Below the pieces are notes generated by a model. It did not search any database and was not told the DNA's origin. It was given only the letters and a program-made list of their open reading frames with translations. A stretch of DNA of 28,000 nucleotides, from contig JANLTU010000239.1 of the NCBI GenBank assembly GCA_031363085.1, positions 1-28,000 of the forward strand, given 5' to 3'. The first letter of the stretch is position 1, and each line of letters starts with the position of its first letter. Below, piece after piece: positions 14,696 through 23,997 of this stretch. Source of the DNA: UBA6921 sp031363085 (GTDB lineage Bacteria; Pseudomonadota; Gammaproteobacteria; SG8-11). The position numbers and the translations under genes are program-made.

Positions 14696-16708
14696 TCATC
14701 GTACGAATGCCAGCAGCACGAGCAGCGTTGCAAAGCTATACATCAGGTACAGCGCCATGCGGCCATGGTGCAGTTTGGCCACCACAGCGGTGATGCGTTC
14801 GACCCCTTGCACCACCGGTAAATACAGCGCGTACCAGAGGCGGTCTTCAGAAGTTTTGCGATACTCAGGTCGCAGATCAAAAGGTGTTGGCAGCAGCCGC
14901 TCGATGCGGAAAAATGGTTCGAAGATTTGATGGATGGGTTGGCCGAAGCCTTCGGCGGTGTCCTGCATGCGCGGAGTTTGTTCGGGAAAGCCGCAGTCCC
15001 ACGGCGCGCTGCGGCGCACGCGGCCATGATACACACGGTGCACGACGATGAAGGTGATCAACACCGCCACGGCGATCACGAGCAGAAAAATCGGCGCGCT
15101 GTAACTGGCGCGCGCGGATGACAGCGGGGTGAGAAACAACCAGCCGTTTTGCAGCGCGCTGGCGCCGATTTCGGCGTGGATTAAACTGCCGGTCACGTGG
15201 TCGAGTTGCAACATCACCGCCACCGGCATAAATGCCAATAGCAGGCACCCAAGCGTTAACCAGGCCAGACCGCAAAACTCCCAGCGGCCGATGTCGTGTG
15301 CCTCACTCAGACGCGCTTCGCGGTGCTGGCCGAGAAACACCACGCCGAAAAATTTCACCATCACGTAGGCCGACAGTGCCGCCACCAGCGCAAGTGCGCC
15401 GGCAGCGACCGGGATCAGCATGTTGAGATACGATTGCGGCAGGCCGGGCGTCAACAAAAACGCTTGCAGTAACAACCATTCGGACACGAAGCCGTTCAAC
15501 GGCGGTAGCCCAGCGATGGCTAACGCGCCGATCAGCGCGAACACCGCAGCGCGCGGCATCACGCGAATGAGCCCACCCAAGCGTCCGAGGTTGCGTTCGC
15601 CGGTGGCATGCAATACCGCACCGGTGCAGCAAAACAGCAAGCTCTTGAATAACGCATGGTTCACGCAGTGATACAGCGCGGCAGCGAGACTCAGTGCGGC
15701 GAGCGCGTGCATACCGTAGAAAAAAAAGATCAAGGACAGCCCGATGCCAGCGAAGACGATACCGATATTTTCGATCGACGAATAGGCCAGCAGACGCTTC
15801 ATGTCGGTTTGCGTGGCGGCGTAGATCGCGCCGAATAACGCGGTGATCAAGCCGGCCACGAGCGCCAGCACGCCCCACCACCATAACGGGTGGGCGAGTA
15901 AATCGAAGCTCACGCGCAAAAATCCGTAGATCGCGGTTTTCAACATCACGCCGCTCATCAATGCCGAAACCGGCGAGGGCGCTGCCGGATGGGCTTCGGG
16001 CAGCCACACGTGTACCGGCACCAGTCCGGCTTTGGCACCGAATCCAAGTAGCGCGAGCACGAACACCAGCGACGACCAGGTGGGATCGAGCGTGGCGTGG
16101 CGTAACGCGTTGAAGGTGTAATCGCCGTGCCCGCCTTGCAACAGACCGAAGCACAGCAGGATCGCAATGGCACCGACGTGCGCCATCAGAAAATACAGAA
16201 AGCCGGCCTTGCGAATTTCCGGCAGGGTGTGATCGGTGGTGACCAGAAAGTAGGACGCGAGCGCCATGGTTTCCCACGCGACCATGAACAGATAGGCGTC
16301 GTCGGCCAGTAGCACCACGGCCATGCTGGCGAGAAACACGTGGTATTGGAGGCACAGCAGGCCGAGGGTTGCGCCCGGCATGTTCTTGAAATAGCCCGCT
16401 GCGAAAATCGATACACCGGTACTGGCTACGCCCAGCACCATCAGGAAAAACGCCGCCAGCGCATCCAGGCGCAGATGAAATGGCAGGTCGGGCAAACCCA
16501 GCGGCAGGATCACGACGTCGGGCGCTTGCGGCAAACTCCACAGCCCGGCCACGACCAGCAGCGCGCCGCCCACGGCGCCGAGCGGAAATACTAAATTAAT
16601 GACGAGCTTTGGCGCCTTCTGCGCAAGCAAGCCGATGGTACCAAGCAGCAGCCATAGCAGGATGACGCCGTCGGCGAGGTCAAGTGGCAAGAGTTGCGAA
16701 ATGAGCAC
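14696..16708 (-). CDS. HyfB-like proton-translocating membrane subunit (NuoL/MrpA-type)
   Basis: First gene of the operon. The 670-residue product is a HyfB-type antiporter-like subunit with many hydrophobic helices. Conserved blocks are LFMVAWETMALASYFLVTTDH (TM5 glutamate), FGAKAGLVPVHVWLPEAHPAAPSPVSALMSGVML (conserved lysine and broken helix) and YSSIENIGIVFAGIGL. The C-terminal third contains the HyfB-specific soluble stretch (RRSAPWDCGFPEQTPRMQDT) and a final helix. Length fits HyfB (about 670). The start is a GTG at 16708 with only a weak purine stretch before it. No gene for a ferredoxin-like subunit (HyfA or HyfH) lies on either side, which is unusual for a formate hydrogenlyase-type operon. 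Confidence 0.93.
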   Translation of the reverse strand: MLISQLLPLDLADGVILLWLLLGTIGLLAQKAPKLVINLVFPLGAVGGALLVVAGLWSLPQAPDVVILPLGLPDLPFHLRLDALAAFFLMVLGVASTGVSIFAAGYFKNMPGATLGLLCLQYHVFLASMAVVLLADDAYLFMVAWETMALASYFLVTTDHTLPEIRKAGFLYFLMAHVGAIAILLCFGLLQGGHGDYTFNALRHATLDPTWSSLVFVLALLGFGAKAGLVPVHVWLPEAHPAAPSPVSALMSGVMLKTAIYGFLRVSFDLLAHPLWWWGVLALVAGLITALFGAIYAATQTDMKRLLAYSSIENIGIVFAGIGLSLIFFFYGMHALAALSLAAALYHCVNHALFKSLLFCCTGAVLHATGERNLGRLGGLIRVMPRAAVFALIGALAIAGLPPLNGFVSEWLLLQAFLLTPGLPQSYLNMLIPVAAGALALVAALSAYVMVKFFGVVFLGQHREARLSEAHDIGRWEFCGLAWLTLGCLLLAFMPVAVMLQLDHVTGSLIHAEIGASALQNGWLFLTPLSSARASYSAPIFLLVIAVAVLITFIVVHRVYHGRVRRSAPWDCGFPEQTPRMQDTAEGFGQPIHQIFEPFFRIERLLPTPFDLRPEYRKTSEDRLWYALYLPVVQGVERITAVVAKLHHGRMALYLMYSFATLLVLLAFVR

Positions 16709-16824
16709 GCTCTCATTCTAGCCAATTGCCGGCCGGTGCGCAGGCGTGTTTGCAACTGCGCGTCAGAAGCGTTGCTTCTGGGTAAGGTGCTTACTTGGCG
16801 CGCGGCTTGATTAACCCAACGGCA

Positions 16825-16849
16825 GCGCGCCGAGGACGGCGCTCCTACA
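16825..16849. repeat. Single REP element upstream of the Hyf-like operon
   Basis: GCGCGCCGAGGACGGCGCTC followed by CTACA repeats the right arm of the REPIN at 11580-11607 with few changes. It lies between the HD-GYP gene and the first Hyf-like gene. No partner arm is seen nearby. Confidence 0.75.
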
Positions 16850-16863
16850 CCGACGGTGGGCTG

Positions 16864-17988
16864 TCAATGAGCCGAAGAACGACGTGAAAACTCCACGTAG
16901 ATTTGTTCGAACTGCGCGTTGTGGGTCAGGAACACGTCGAAGATTTTTGGATCGAATTGCGCAGGGCGAACGCGATGATCGCCGGTGCGCATGACTTCAA
17001 TTGCATCCGCGTGGCTCTTGGATTGTTTGTAAGGCCGTCGGCTGCGCAACGCATCGTACACGTCGCAGATGGTCATGATGCGCGCAGCGAGCGGAATGTT
17101 GTCGCCTTTTAATCCCCGCGGGTAACCGGAGCCGTCCCAGTATTCGTGATGGCTGACGGCAATGTCGCTGCCCATCTCCAGATACGGCGAATGCTGGTTC
17201 TGTAAAATTTCGCGGCCCAGCGTGGTATGCGTTTGCATGATCGCCCACTCGTTCTTGGTGAGCGGTCCGGGTTTAAGCAGAATATGGTCGGGAATCGCCA
17301 GCTTGCCGATATCGTGCATCGGGCTTGCGTAAAAAATCTGGTCGCGGAATTCGCTGTCCAAGCCTAACATTTCTGCCAGTGCGACCGTGTAGTGGCTGAT
17401 GCGGTTGACATGATCGCCAGTGGTTTCATCGCGATACTCCGCAGCGCGTGCCAGTGTCATCACCGTGGCGATGCATTGCTGTCGCACTTGTTGAGTTTTC
17501 TCATCGACTTGACGTTCCAGCAGCCGGTTGTGGTGGCGTAAAAAATCTGCGTACTGTTTTACCGTGAGCAGGTTGCGCACGCGCACCACCAATTCGGAGC
17601 GGTCGACCGGTTTGGTCAAAAAATCTTCGACACCGGTTTCAAGTGCACGCAGGCGTGCTGCCCGGTCGTCAAGCCCGGTCACCATCACGATGGGAATGCC
17701 GGTGGTCTCCTTGCTCTGTTTTAACAGGCGCGTGATTTCAAAGCCGTTGATATCGGGTAAAACCACATCCAGTAATATTAGATCGGGGCGTTGTCGCGCG
17801 ATGCAGGCGAACGCGGCGGAGCCGCTGCTGGCGTCGCGCACGGTATAGCCTTCGGCTTCCAGGTAAATGTTCAGTAAACGGCGATGGTGTTCGTCATCAT
17901 CGACGACCAGAACGTCGGGCGGGGCCGATTCCTCTTCCGCTTCGGCAGGACTGGTTTTAATTATTTCAAACGTTTGTTTTTGCCCCAT
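16864..17988 (-). CDS. Response regulator with HD-GYP cyclic-di-GMP phosphodiesterase domain (RpfG-like)
   Basis: A 374-residue two-domain protein. The receiver domain (about 22-140) begins VLVVDDDEHHRRLL, has the phosphoacceptor aspartate in PDLILLDVVLPDI and the lysine in FLTKPVDRSE. A coiled linker follows, then an HD-GYP domain with the metal ligands in YRDETTGDHVNRIS, MHDIGKLAIPDHILLKPGPL and HHEYWDGSGYPRGL. HD and GYP motifs are both intact, so it should degrade cyclic di-GMP when phosphorylated. No sensor kinase is in the window. I chose the ATG at 17988 (MGQKQTF) with GGGGCT upstream; ATGs at 18000 and 18045 are possible. It is separated from the Hyf-like operon by 155 bases with a REP element. 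Confidence 0.92.
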   Translation of the reverse strand: MGQKQTFEIIKTSPAEAEEESAPPDVLVVDDDEHHRRLLNIYLEAEGYTVRDASSGSAAFACIARQRPDLILLDVVLPDINGFEITRLLKQSKETTGIPIVMVTGLDDRAARLRALETGVEDFLTKPVDRSELVVRVRNLLTVKQYADFLRHHNRLLERQVDEKTQQVRQQCIATVMTLARAAEYRDETTGDHVNRISHYTVALAEMLGLDSEFRDQIFYASPMHDIGKLAIPDHILLKPGPLTKNEWAIMQTHTTLGREILQNQHSPYLEMGSDIAVSHHEYWDGSGYPRGLKGDNIPLAARIMTICDVYDALRSRRPYKQSKSHADAIEVMRTGDHRVRPAQFDPKIFDVFLTHNAQFEQIYVEFSRRSSAH

Positions 17989-18118
17989 GTCGAGCCCCAT
18001 GAAAATAAAGTGGATTTCGCACTGCGAAGCGACCGGATTGCGCACTGTACTACGATCTATATTTAATAGACCTTAATCGTCAAAACTGCAATGAAAAGAC
18101 ATGGCGCTGATAAATAAT

Positions 18119-19441
18119 TTACCAGCGCTTAAGTACACCGAAGCGCAGGCTGGTGTTGGCGTCAAGATAGACATTTCCGGCGACCCATCCAGCCGTTTTA
18201 TGATCGACCTCGACATAACCATCCCACAACCCCTGCAGCGGATACGCGATGCGCGCGGCGAATTGCCCGCCCAGTGTGCCGGTGCCGGTATCGAAGCGTT
18301 GTTGTTGCGGTTGTTGCCACAGGGCGGCGGTTATTGACAAATTAAATGGCGTGGCATACGCCCTGATCGGCAGGCGCCGCAATTCCACGCTGACGCCCGG
18401 AAAGGCGTGGTGCCGATTACGGTAGTTATGCAGGATCGCCACTGCATCGAAGGCGCGGGTGTGCAGCAACAGATTGGCATCAATACTGTATCCAAACGAG
18501 GTCAGATGATGGCGCAAGGTCAGATTCCAGCGCAGCGGTGAGCCATCAACCGGGTGGGTGGCGGCGCTGCTGTCGTGCCGGAACAAAAACGGGTCGATTA
18601 AATTCAGCAACGACAAATTACGTTGGCGGCGCAGATATCCGCGTTCCGCCGCGTCCAGGTCCGATCTGGAAATATAGCGGTCGAAGCCCACGCCTGAGGG
18701 ATGCACGCCGCGCTGCGCATAGGGCTCGTTGGGCCGATGCAAGTCATAGACCCAGGCGGTGCAGTCCAGGCCGGTGAAGTCACGCTTAGGCACGTTGGCG
18801 CCGTCATCGAGATTGAACTGTGCGGTCAAGGTGTCGGATTGCGCGCTGGCACAGGTGTCGAGATAGGCGATGGAATTGAGGGCATTCATCCACAGCAAGA
18901 AGCCGTTGGCATTGCGCACACCGGAAAAGAACCGATCTTTTTCCAGCTCCAGATTGAATTCGTATTGTGCTTCGATGCCGGCGGCGCTCAACCGCACGAA
19001 CTCCGCCGGGTGGTTTTGTTTGAGTTGTGCGAGCTCGGCATCGCGGACGTGGCTGACGGCGATAGAGTCGGAAAACAGCGGCAGGTTATAGACGTCGTTG
19101 AAACTGCTAATGCCGCGTCGACCCAGCACCGCGCGATGCCACTCTTCGTGCAGCCAAGCATCGCCTAATGGTATCCAAGTCATGACAATATCGAAGCCGA
19201 GGGTGGTGGCAAGGCGCCAGCCCGGTTGCGCCGAAAATGTCTGCGCAAGTTGGTGGTGCGTGAACTGATAGAGGTCTTTAGTCCACAGCAGCGCTTGGCG
19301 CATGCTCGGCGCGGTGTAGCCGTCGCTTGCGTTATACGGTGCGTCCAACAACGGAATATCGAAGGACGGCGGCGAATAGTTCTCGACATCGGCCAGCGCC
19401 GACTGCGCGACCAGACTAACCAGAAGGAATAAATAGCGCAT
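18119..19441 (-). CDS. Exported protein of unknown function with an HExxH motif and barrel-like C-terminus
   Basis: The 440-residue product has a signal peptide (MRYLFLLVSLVAQSALA). After about 70 residues comes a hydrophobic stretch and then PLGDAWLHEEWHRAVLGRRG, in which HEEWH (98-102) fits the HExxH zinc-binding motif of many metallopeptidases. A possible third ligand is a glutamate in AAGIEAQYEF further on, but this is a guess. The C-terminal third is rich in alternating hydrophobic and polar residues and ends in an aromatic residue (FGVLKRW), as outer-membrane barrels do. I do not recognise the family. It lies on the minus strand with its neighbours, but no operon link is clear. Confidence 0.7.
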   Translation of the reverse strand: MRYLFLLVSLVAQSALADVENYSPPSFDIPLLDAPYNASDGYTAPSMRQALLWTKDLYQFTHHQLAQTFSAQPGWRLATTLGFDIVMTWIPLGDAWLHEEWHRAVLGRRGISSFNDVYNLPLFSDSIAVSHVRDAELAQLKQNHPAEFVRLSAAGIEAQYEFNLELEKDRFFSGVRNANGFLLWMNALNSIAYLDTCASAQSDTLTAQFNLDDGANVPKRDFTGLDCTAWVYDLHRPNEPYAQRGVHPSGVGFDRYISRSDLDAAERGYLRRQRNLSLLNLIDPFLFRHDSSAATHPVDGSPLRWNLTLRHHLTSFGYSIDANLLLHTRAFDAVAILHNYRNRHHAFPGVSVELRRLPIRAYATPFNLSITAALWQQPQQQRFDTGTGTLGGQFAARIAYPLQGLWDGYVEVDHKTAGWVAGNVYLDANTSLRFGVLKRW

Positions 19442-19510
19442 GTGTGCGGCGTAGTGCGGGTCGTGGCCTATAAATACACAGGCCGGTGCTCCGCGACGGG
19501 CGCCTCGTCT

Positions 19511-20116
19511 CTAGCGTGTCACCTGTCCTTTGGCCAAGGCCCAATGCAGCGCCGGGTGTTGATTGCCCACGGCCATAATGCCGATGTAACCCAGCCCGCG
19601 CAGCTTGTCCACCTTGGTCGCATCGCCGGTGGTCACGCGCAGCTTGTATTTATCCTTGTCCTTGGACGCGGTCATATCCCAGTCGGTTTCGGACTTGAGC
19701 ACTTTAGGTTGGGTGCTGAAGGCCCGGTCCAGTGCAGGTATGGCGGCGGGCGTGGTGGCGCGCACGATGATTTCAATGCCCTTGTCGAGCGGCTTCTGCG
19801 TGATGATTTCGACATCTTCGGTGAAATGGCGAATGTCGAGGAAATGCTGTCGCAGGGCTTCAAGGTTGACTTTTTTCCAGTCGGTATTGGGGTCGGCTTC
19901 GAGTTGGCGCAGCACTTCTTTAATGGCGCCGAACATGCTGTTGCCGGGTTGTGTAAGCGTGGGCGGTTGGGAGGCCAACTGTTGAACTTCAGGGGGTGGT
20001 ACCGCCGACGGTGACGGCGGTACTGCGGTCATTTCAGCGTGCGCTGCGCCGCAAGCCAGCAACAGCATCGTTGTACGTATTTGATACCAGCAATTTGAGG
20101 CTAACAGATACTTCAT
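19511..20116 (-). CDS. Exported protein of unknown function
   Basis: The 201-residue product starts best at 20116, where GGAGG precedes the ATG by 10 bases; two ATGs further upstream in frame (20125, 20149) are less well placed. A signal peptide is likely (TTMLLLACGAAHA). A proline-rich linker (PPSPSAVPPPEVQQL) leads to a mixed alpha/beta domain that begins NSMFGAIKEVLRQLEADPNT and includes the lysine- and aspartate-rich SKDKDKYKLRVT. The C-terminus LGYIGIMAVGNQHPALHWAL is mildly hydrophobic. I know no family for it. It would act in the periplasm. Confidence 0.65.
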   Translation of the reverse strand: MKYLLASNCWYQIRTTMLLLACGAAHAEMTAVPPSPSAVPPPEVQQLASQPPTLTQPGNSMFGAIKEVLRQLEADPNTDWKKVNLEALRQHFLDIRHFTEDVEIITQKPLDKGIEIIVRATTPAAIPALDRAFSTQPKVLKSETDWDMTASKDKDKYKLRVTTGDATKVDKLRGLGYIGIMAVGNQHPALHWALAKGQVTR

Positions 20117-20246
20117 GGTTGTCATTCCTCCGGGTAAAACGTTCAACAAAATATCGTCGACGTGTGGGACGGATTACGTGTAGACACTGAATGCTCTTCG
20201 TAAAGTACTGCCGGCCCCCCGGAATCACTATATTGCCATTATTTTT

Positions 20247-23200
20247 TTACAAACGTGAGACATCGCCGTGCGCGAATAAATGATCCAGCCACAGGTTGGT
20301 CAGCCGTTCTTGCAAGCGGTTCTGCGCCAGACGTTCGTCCAGATTATCCAGATCGACGATATCCAGCGGTTGATCCTGCCAGGAGCAGCCGAACACCGCC
20401 TTGGTACGTTTGCCGGTGGCGGGGTCGATCTGCCATTGCAGGCATTGCGAGCACACACCCTTGAGCATGCATTGCATCGGCGTACTGATCGAGCCGATGA
20501 CTTCTGGCGGGCCTTTGACGAACAGCGATTTTAGTTCTTGTTTGCGCGCGTCGCGCAGCGTGCGAATCAGGCACGGGTCGCCGATCACCAGCAGTCGATC
20601 CACGTCTTGAATTTTTATGCTGGTGTCGCCCAGCGCGCCTTGCGCATAGCGCTGAATCGCATTGACGATGCCGTCGCTCAGCGCACGGTCTTGCCTGCGG
20701 TGCGGCGTTGCGGCAGGGCCGTGTTGCGTGACCCACACGATGCTGTCGGCGGCCTGTTCCAGTTCGCGTTGGTAAAAAATATCCTGTGTGGTATCGAACA
20801 GCGCGAAGAACAGCACGCGACTGCCTTGCGCGCGCAAGGCCGGGCCCACGCCCATGATGTGCGGCACGCACAGCGGTCCACCGACGATCATCGTGGTTTC
20901 AGGCGCATTGTCGGGAATACGCGTGCGCACACCGCCCGGCCCCATCAACGACACTGGATCGCCGGCCTTGAGCGTGGCGACCAAGCGGCTGCTGGCGCCG
21001 CCTTCGATGGCGAGCAGCGACACCGTGCCCGCAGTATTGTCAACACATGCTCCCGTGAGCGCCAGTGCCTCGGTCTGCAAGGCGCTGCCAGCAACCACCG
21101 GTGCGTAGGTTTCGAAATTCTGCAAACGGAAAAATTGGCCGGGGCGAAAGCGCTGCACCGCCAGCGGCGCACGGATTTTCAGTTCGACCACACGCGCGTG
21201 CACGCGCTTGACGCTCATCACTTGTGCCTGCAACTGGCCGGCGATGTGCACGCGAAAGGCTTGATATTCGCTGCTTTCGCCATGCTGCGCGGCACGTGCG
21301 CCGAACGACTGCATGATTTTTGGATAGATGCGATAGCCCGAAGCCACCGCTTTGACCACGCTGCCGTTGAACACCGGATGGGTGTCGCCGATGAAGCTTA
21401 CGCGCTTGTCGGCGTTGGCGTAGGAGGTGAACGCGCCGAAGTCGTCGGCCTTGCAATGGGCGGCGATGGCGACCGGCAACAACTCGCTGTCGTGGGTGGC
21501 GAAGGTTTTGTAAAAACCGCGCTCCTTGGCGAAGTGTTCCTTGTGCTCGAACGAGTAGGCGACATTGGGCCGGGCACCGGTCGCGACCAAGATGGCGCGT
21601 GCCGGCAACAGCGCTTCGCTGCCATCCGCGCGCGCGCACAGCAACGCCTGTGCGTGACCGTGCGCGTCCACCTGCACGGATTTTGGTTCCAGACCTTCGG
21701 CGTAGAAAATGCCTTCTTCTAAAGCCTTAGTCACTTCTTCGTGATTGCGCGTGTAGGCGGGTGAATCTTTGATCGAGCGGCGGTAGGCGATGGTCACGCC
21801 GCCCCAAGCATGCAGCAGGGCGATGAAATGCGGCGCGCGTTGTTCGTGCGCTGCCTGCGCGCGTTCGGCGCGCAACGCACGGCCATGTTGCAAATACTCG
21901 CTGAGAATTTCTTTCGAGGGCAGGTCGAGGCGCGCGTGAATCGGCGCGCTGCCCAACTCGGTTTCGAGCTGCTCGTAACGCGCGAGGATTTTTTCCACTT
22001 GCACGATGTAATACGCCTGCACTTCGGTGGCGGTGTCCACGCCGGTGAGGCCGCCGCCGATCACCACCGCCGGCAAGCGAATCTGCAAATTGGCCAAGCT
22101 GTGTTCCTTGGCGGCGCCGGTGAGCTGCAAGGCCATCAGAAAATCGTTGGCTTGGCGCATGCCGGGCGCCAGTGAACCTGGGATCGGCAAGGCTTGCGGC
22201 AGCCCGGCGCCGACTGCGATGGCGAGATGATCGAAGCCCAGTTCCCAGGCATTTTCGACCGTGATGGTGCCGCCAAAGCGCACGCCGCCGAACACTTGAA
22301 AATGCGCGCGGCGCGCTAGCGTCAGATAAATCAGCTTCAAAAAGTTTTTGTCCCAACGCACCGTGATGCCGTACTCGGCCACGCCGCCGAAGCCGGTCAT
22401 CACGCGCGTGTCGAGATCGTCAACCAAGTCGGCGTAACGGTGCACCGGCTGCTCGATCAGTACGGGGGGTAGGGGCTCGACTTTTAAGCCTTCGATACCG
22501 ACCACCGCGCAACCTTCCTGCAACAAATGATGCGCCAAGGTGAAGCCGCTCGGGCCCATGCCGGCGATCAACACCTTGAGTCCGTTGTACGGCTTCATCA
22601 CATATTGCTCGCGGCGCAGCGGATTCCAGCGCGTCAGCAGGTCGTAAATCTCCACGCCCCAGGGCAGGCCAAGCACGTCGGTCAGCACCCGTGTTTCGAT
22701 TTCGGGAATATTGACCGGCTCTTGCTTTTGATAGATGCACGCCTTCATGCAATCGTTGCAGATGCGGTGGCCGGTGGCGGGGCACATGGGGTTGTCCACC
22801 ATCACCATGGCGAGCGCCGCGACGCTGAAGCCGTCGTGCTTGAGCAGGTGCATCTCGGAGATTTTTTCGCTCAAGGGGCAACCGGTCATGGTGACGCCGA
22901 GCGGATTTTTTTTCAGACCTTTGTCGGGCTCGCCTTTTTTTTCGGGGAAGCCTTTGGAACAAAAATCGCCGACATGGTCGTGACAATAAATGCAGTAGTT
23001 CACTTCGCCCTGTACGGTACGCGCGGAGCTGCGTGCGTCGGTGAGTTTGAAGCCGTCGCGGGCGCGGTAATGTTGCGGCGGAGTTTGTAACCGGCCGATG
23101 CTATCGGCGGGAATTTTTACCAGCGGGACGAGGTTGTCATGGTCGGTGGGTTGCGGCAACTTAAAGCTGACCCAGCCGCGCGTGGCGGCCTGACCCTCCG

Positions 23201-23726
23201 GCACCGTCAGCGCGCGAATGCACCAGCGCGTCAGTTGCTCGATGTCGTCTTTATAGTGTTCCGCGTCGCTCAGCAGCCGCTGCGCGAAATGTGCAATCGC
23301 CAGTTCACGGTCATCCTGCGGCGCGCCAAGGCGCGTGCTCAGCCACGCATCCAGCGTGGCAAATGTTTCCAGTTCATCTTTGGCAAGCAGGCGGCGACGC
23401 GCACGCCGCTGCACGAATTGTTTTTTGAAGGCGAACACCGGGTCGTGCGCCAGCGTTGCATTGCGCAGCCGCTCGACCTCGTGCGACACACCAAACAGCG
23501 TGCCGATGAACTCTTCCAGTAGCGGCGCACAGGCCAGCAGCAAGGCGCTTTCTTCCAGCGCTGGAAAATGTTGAGCTCCGCTCCGATAGGCGCACAGCGC
23601 AGCGTGTTGCTGGGGTTGTTTAGTCTGTAATTGCGCTAAAAAAGCGGCGTCGAGGCGTTGTAAGCCATGCGCGTGAAACAGATCGCGATACGAAAATCCG
23701 GTAAGGCCCAGTTGTAATTGTTGCAT
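20247..23726 (-). CDS. Large FAD/NAD(P)-dependent oxidoreductase, NfnB (GltD-like) fused to NfnA (PyrK-like)
   Basis: A 1159-residue cytoplasmic flavoprotein. Residues 1-240 are a helical region I cannot place. Then come cysteines for Fe-S clusters: C245, C248, C256, C283, C315, C323, C326 and C330. A GltD-like disulfide-oxidoreductase domain follows with FAD loop GMGPSG (389-394), NAD(P) loop GGGLTG (557-562) and a later ATGARPN. The C-terminal part resembles NfnA/PyrK: RFRPGQFFRLQNFE for flavin, and C1086, C1092, C1095, C1114 for a [2Fe-2S] cluster. NfnAB performs flavin-based bifurcation between NADH, NADPH and ferredoxin, but with two chains; here both halves are one chain in NfnB-NfnA order. 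Bifurcation is not shown. I chose the ATG at 23726; 16 more codons are open upstream. It lies near the Ehr-like operon, a possible electron partner. Confidence 0.85.
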   Translation of the reverse strand: MQQLQLGLTGFSYRDLFHAHGLQRLDAAFLAQLQTKQPQQHAALCAYRSGAQHFPALEESALLLACAPLLEEFIGTLFGVSHEVERLRNATLAHDPVFAFKKQFVQRRARRRLLAKDELETFATLDAWLSTRLGAPQDDRELAIAHFAQRLLSDAEHYKDDIEQLTRWCIRALTVPEGQAATRGWVSFKLPQPTDHDNLVPLVKIPADSIGRLQTPPQHYRARDGFKLTDARSSARTVQGEVNYCIYCHDHVGDFCSKGFPEKKGEPDKGLKKNPLGVTMTGCPLSEKISEMHLLKHDGFSVAALAMVMVDNPMCPATGHRICNDCMKACIYQKQEPVNIPEIETRVLTDVLGLPWGVEIYDLLTRWNPLRREQYVMKPYNGLKVLIAGMGPSGFTLAHHLLQEGCAVVGIEGLKVEPLPPVLIEQPVHRYADLVDDLDTRVMTGFGGVAEYGITVRWDKNFLKLIYLTLARRAHFQVFGGVRFGGTITVENAWELGFDHLAIAVGAGLPQALPIPGSLAPGMRQANDFLMALQLTGAAKEHSLANLQIRLPAVVIGGGLTGVDTATEVQAYYIVQVEKILARYEQLETELGSAPIHARLDLPSKEILSEYLQHGRALRAERAQAAHEQRAPHFIALLHAWGGVTIAYRRSIKDSPAYTRNHEEVTKALEEGIFYAEGLEPKSVQVDAHGHAQALLCARADGSEALLPARAILVATGARPNVAYSFEHKEHFAKERGFYKTFATHDSELLPVAIAAHCKADDFGAFTSYANADKRVSFIGDTHPVFNGSVVKAVASGYRIYPKIMQSFGARAAQHGESSEYQAFRVHIAGQLQAQVMSVKRVHARVVELKIRAPLAVQRFRPGQFFRLQNFETYAPVVAGSALQTEALALTGACVDNTAGTVSLLAIEGGASSRLVATLKAGDPVSLMGPGGVRTRIPDNAPETTMIVGGPLCVPHIMGVGPALRAQGSRVLFFALFDTTQDIFYQRELEQAADSIVWVTQHGPAATPHRRQDRALSDGIVNAIQRYAQGALGDTSIKIQDVDRLLVIGDPCLIRTLRDARKQELKSLFVKGPPEVIGSISTPMQCMLKGVCSQCLQWQIDPATGKRTKAVFGCSWQDQPLDIVDLDNLDERLAQNRLQERLTNLWLDHLFAHGDVSRL

Positions 23727-23926
23727 GCGGGTTCCAGTGCGGGAGATCGAGCGAAGGCGGTATTGTACACACACCCTTCGCCCGTTGTCGGCAACGCGAT
23801 GATCGATGTTGCTGACGGGACGCCCGCACTACCCACACGTAATTGGAAACGGCCTTTTACGTAAATACTTCTCCGGACGGATTCGCTGCATTGCCGGCGC
23901 TACGGAAAACAGCTCCGGGCGTGGCA

Positions 23927-23946
23927 GAAAAAGCCGAGGCTTTTTT
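23927..23946 (-). terminator. Intrinsic terminator downstream of the small minus-strand gene
   Basis: On the minus strand, AAAAAAGCC, a short loop and GGCTTTTTC form a stem with a T-run. It lies 51 bases past the stop of the gene at 23998-24312. The A/T tracts on both sides mean it could also work on the plus strand. Confidence 0.65.
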
Positions 23947-23997
23947 CACGCACGCCGTGTTTTTGCCGTAACCCGCTCTTGCTGTTTCAGCGCTGGC

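Noticed and set aside
9432..16708. Naming the operon a hydrogenase-4 or formate hydrogenlyase
   Set aside because: The large subunit lacks all four [NiFe] cysteines, and the ferredoxin subunits are missing, so the activity cannot be hydrogen formation by the known mechanism.
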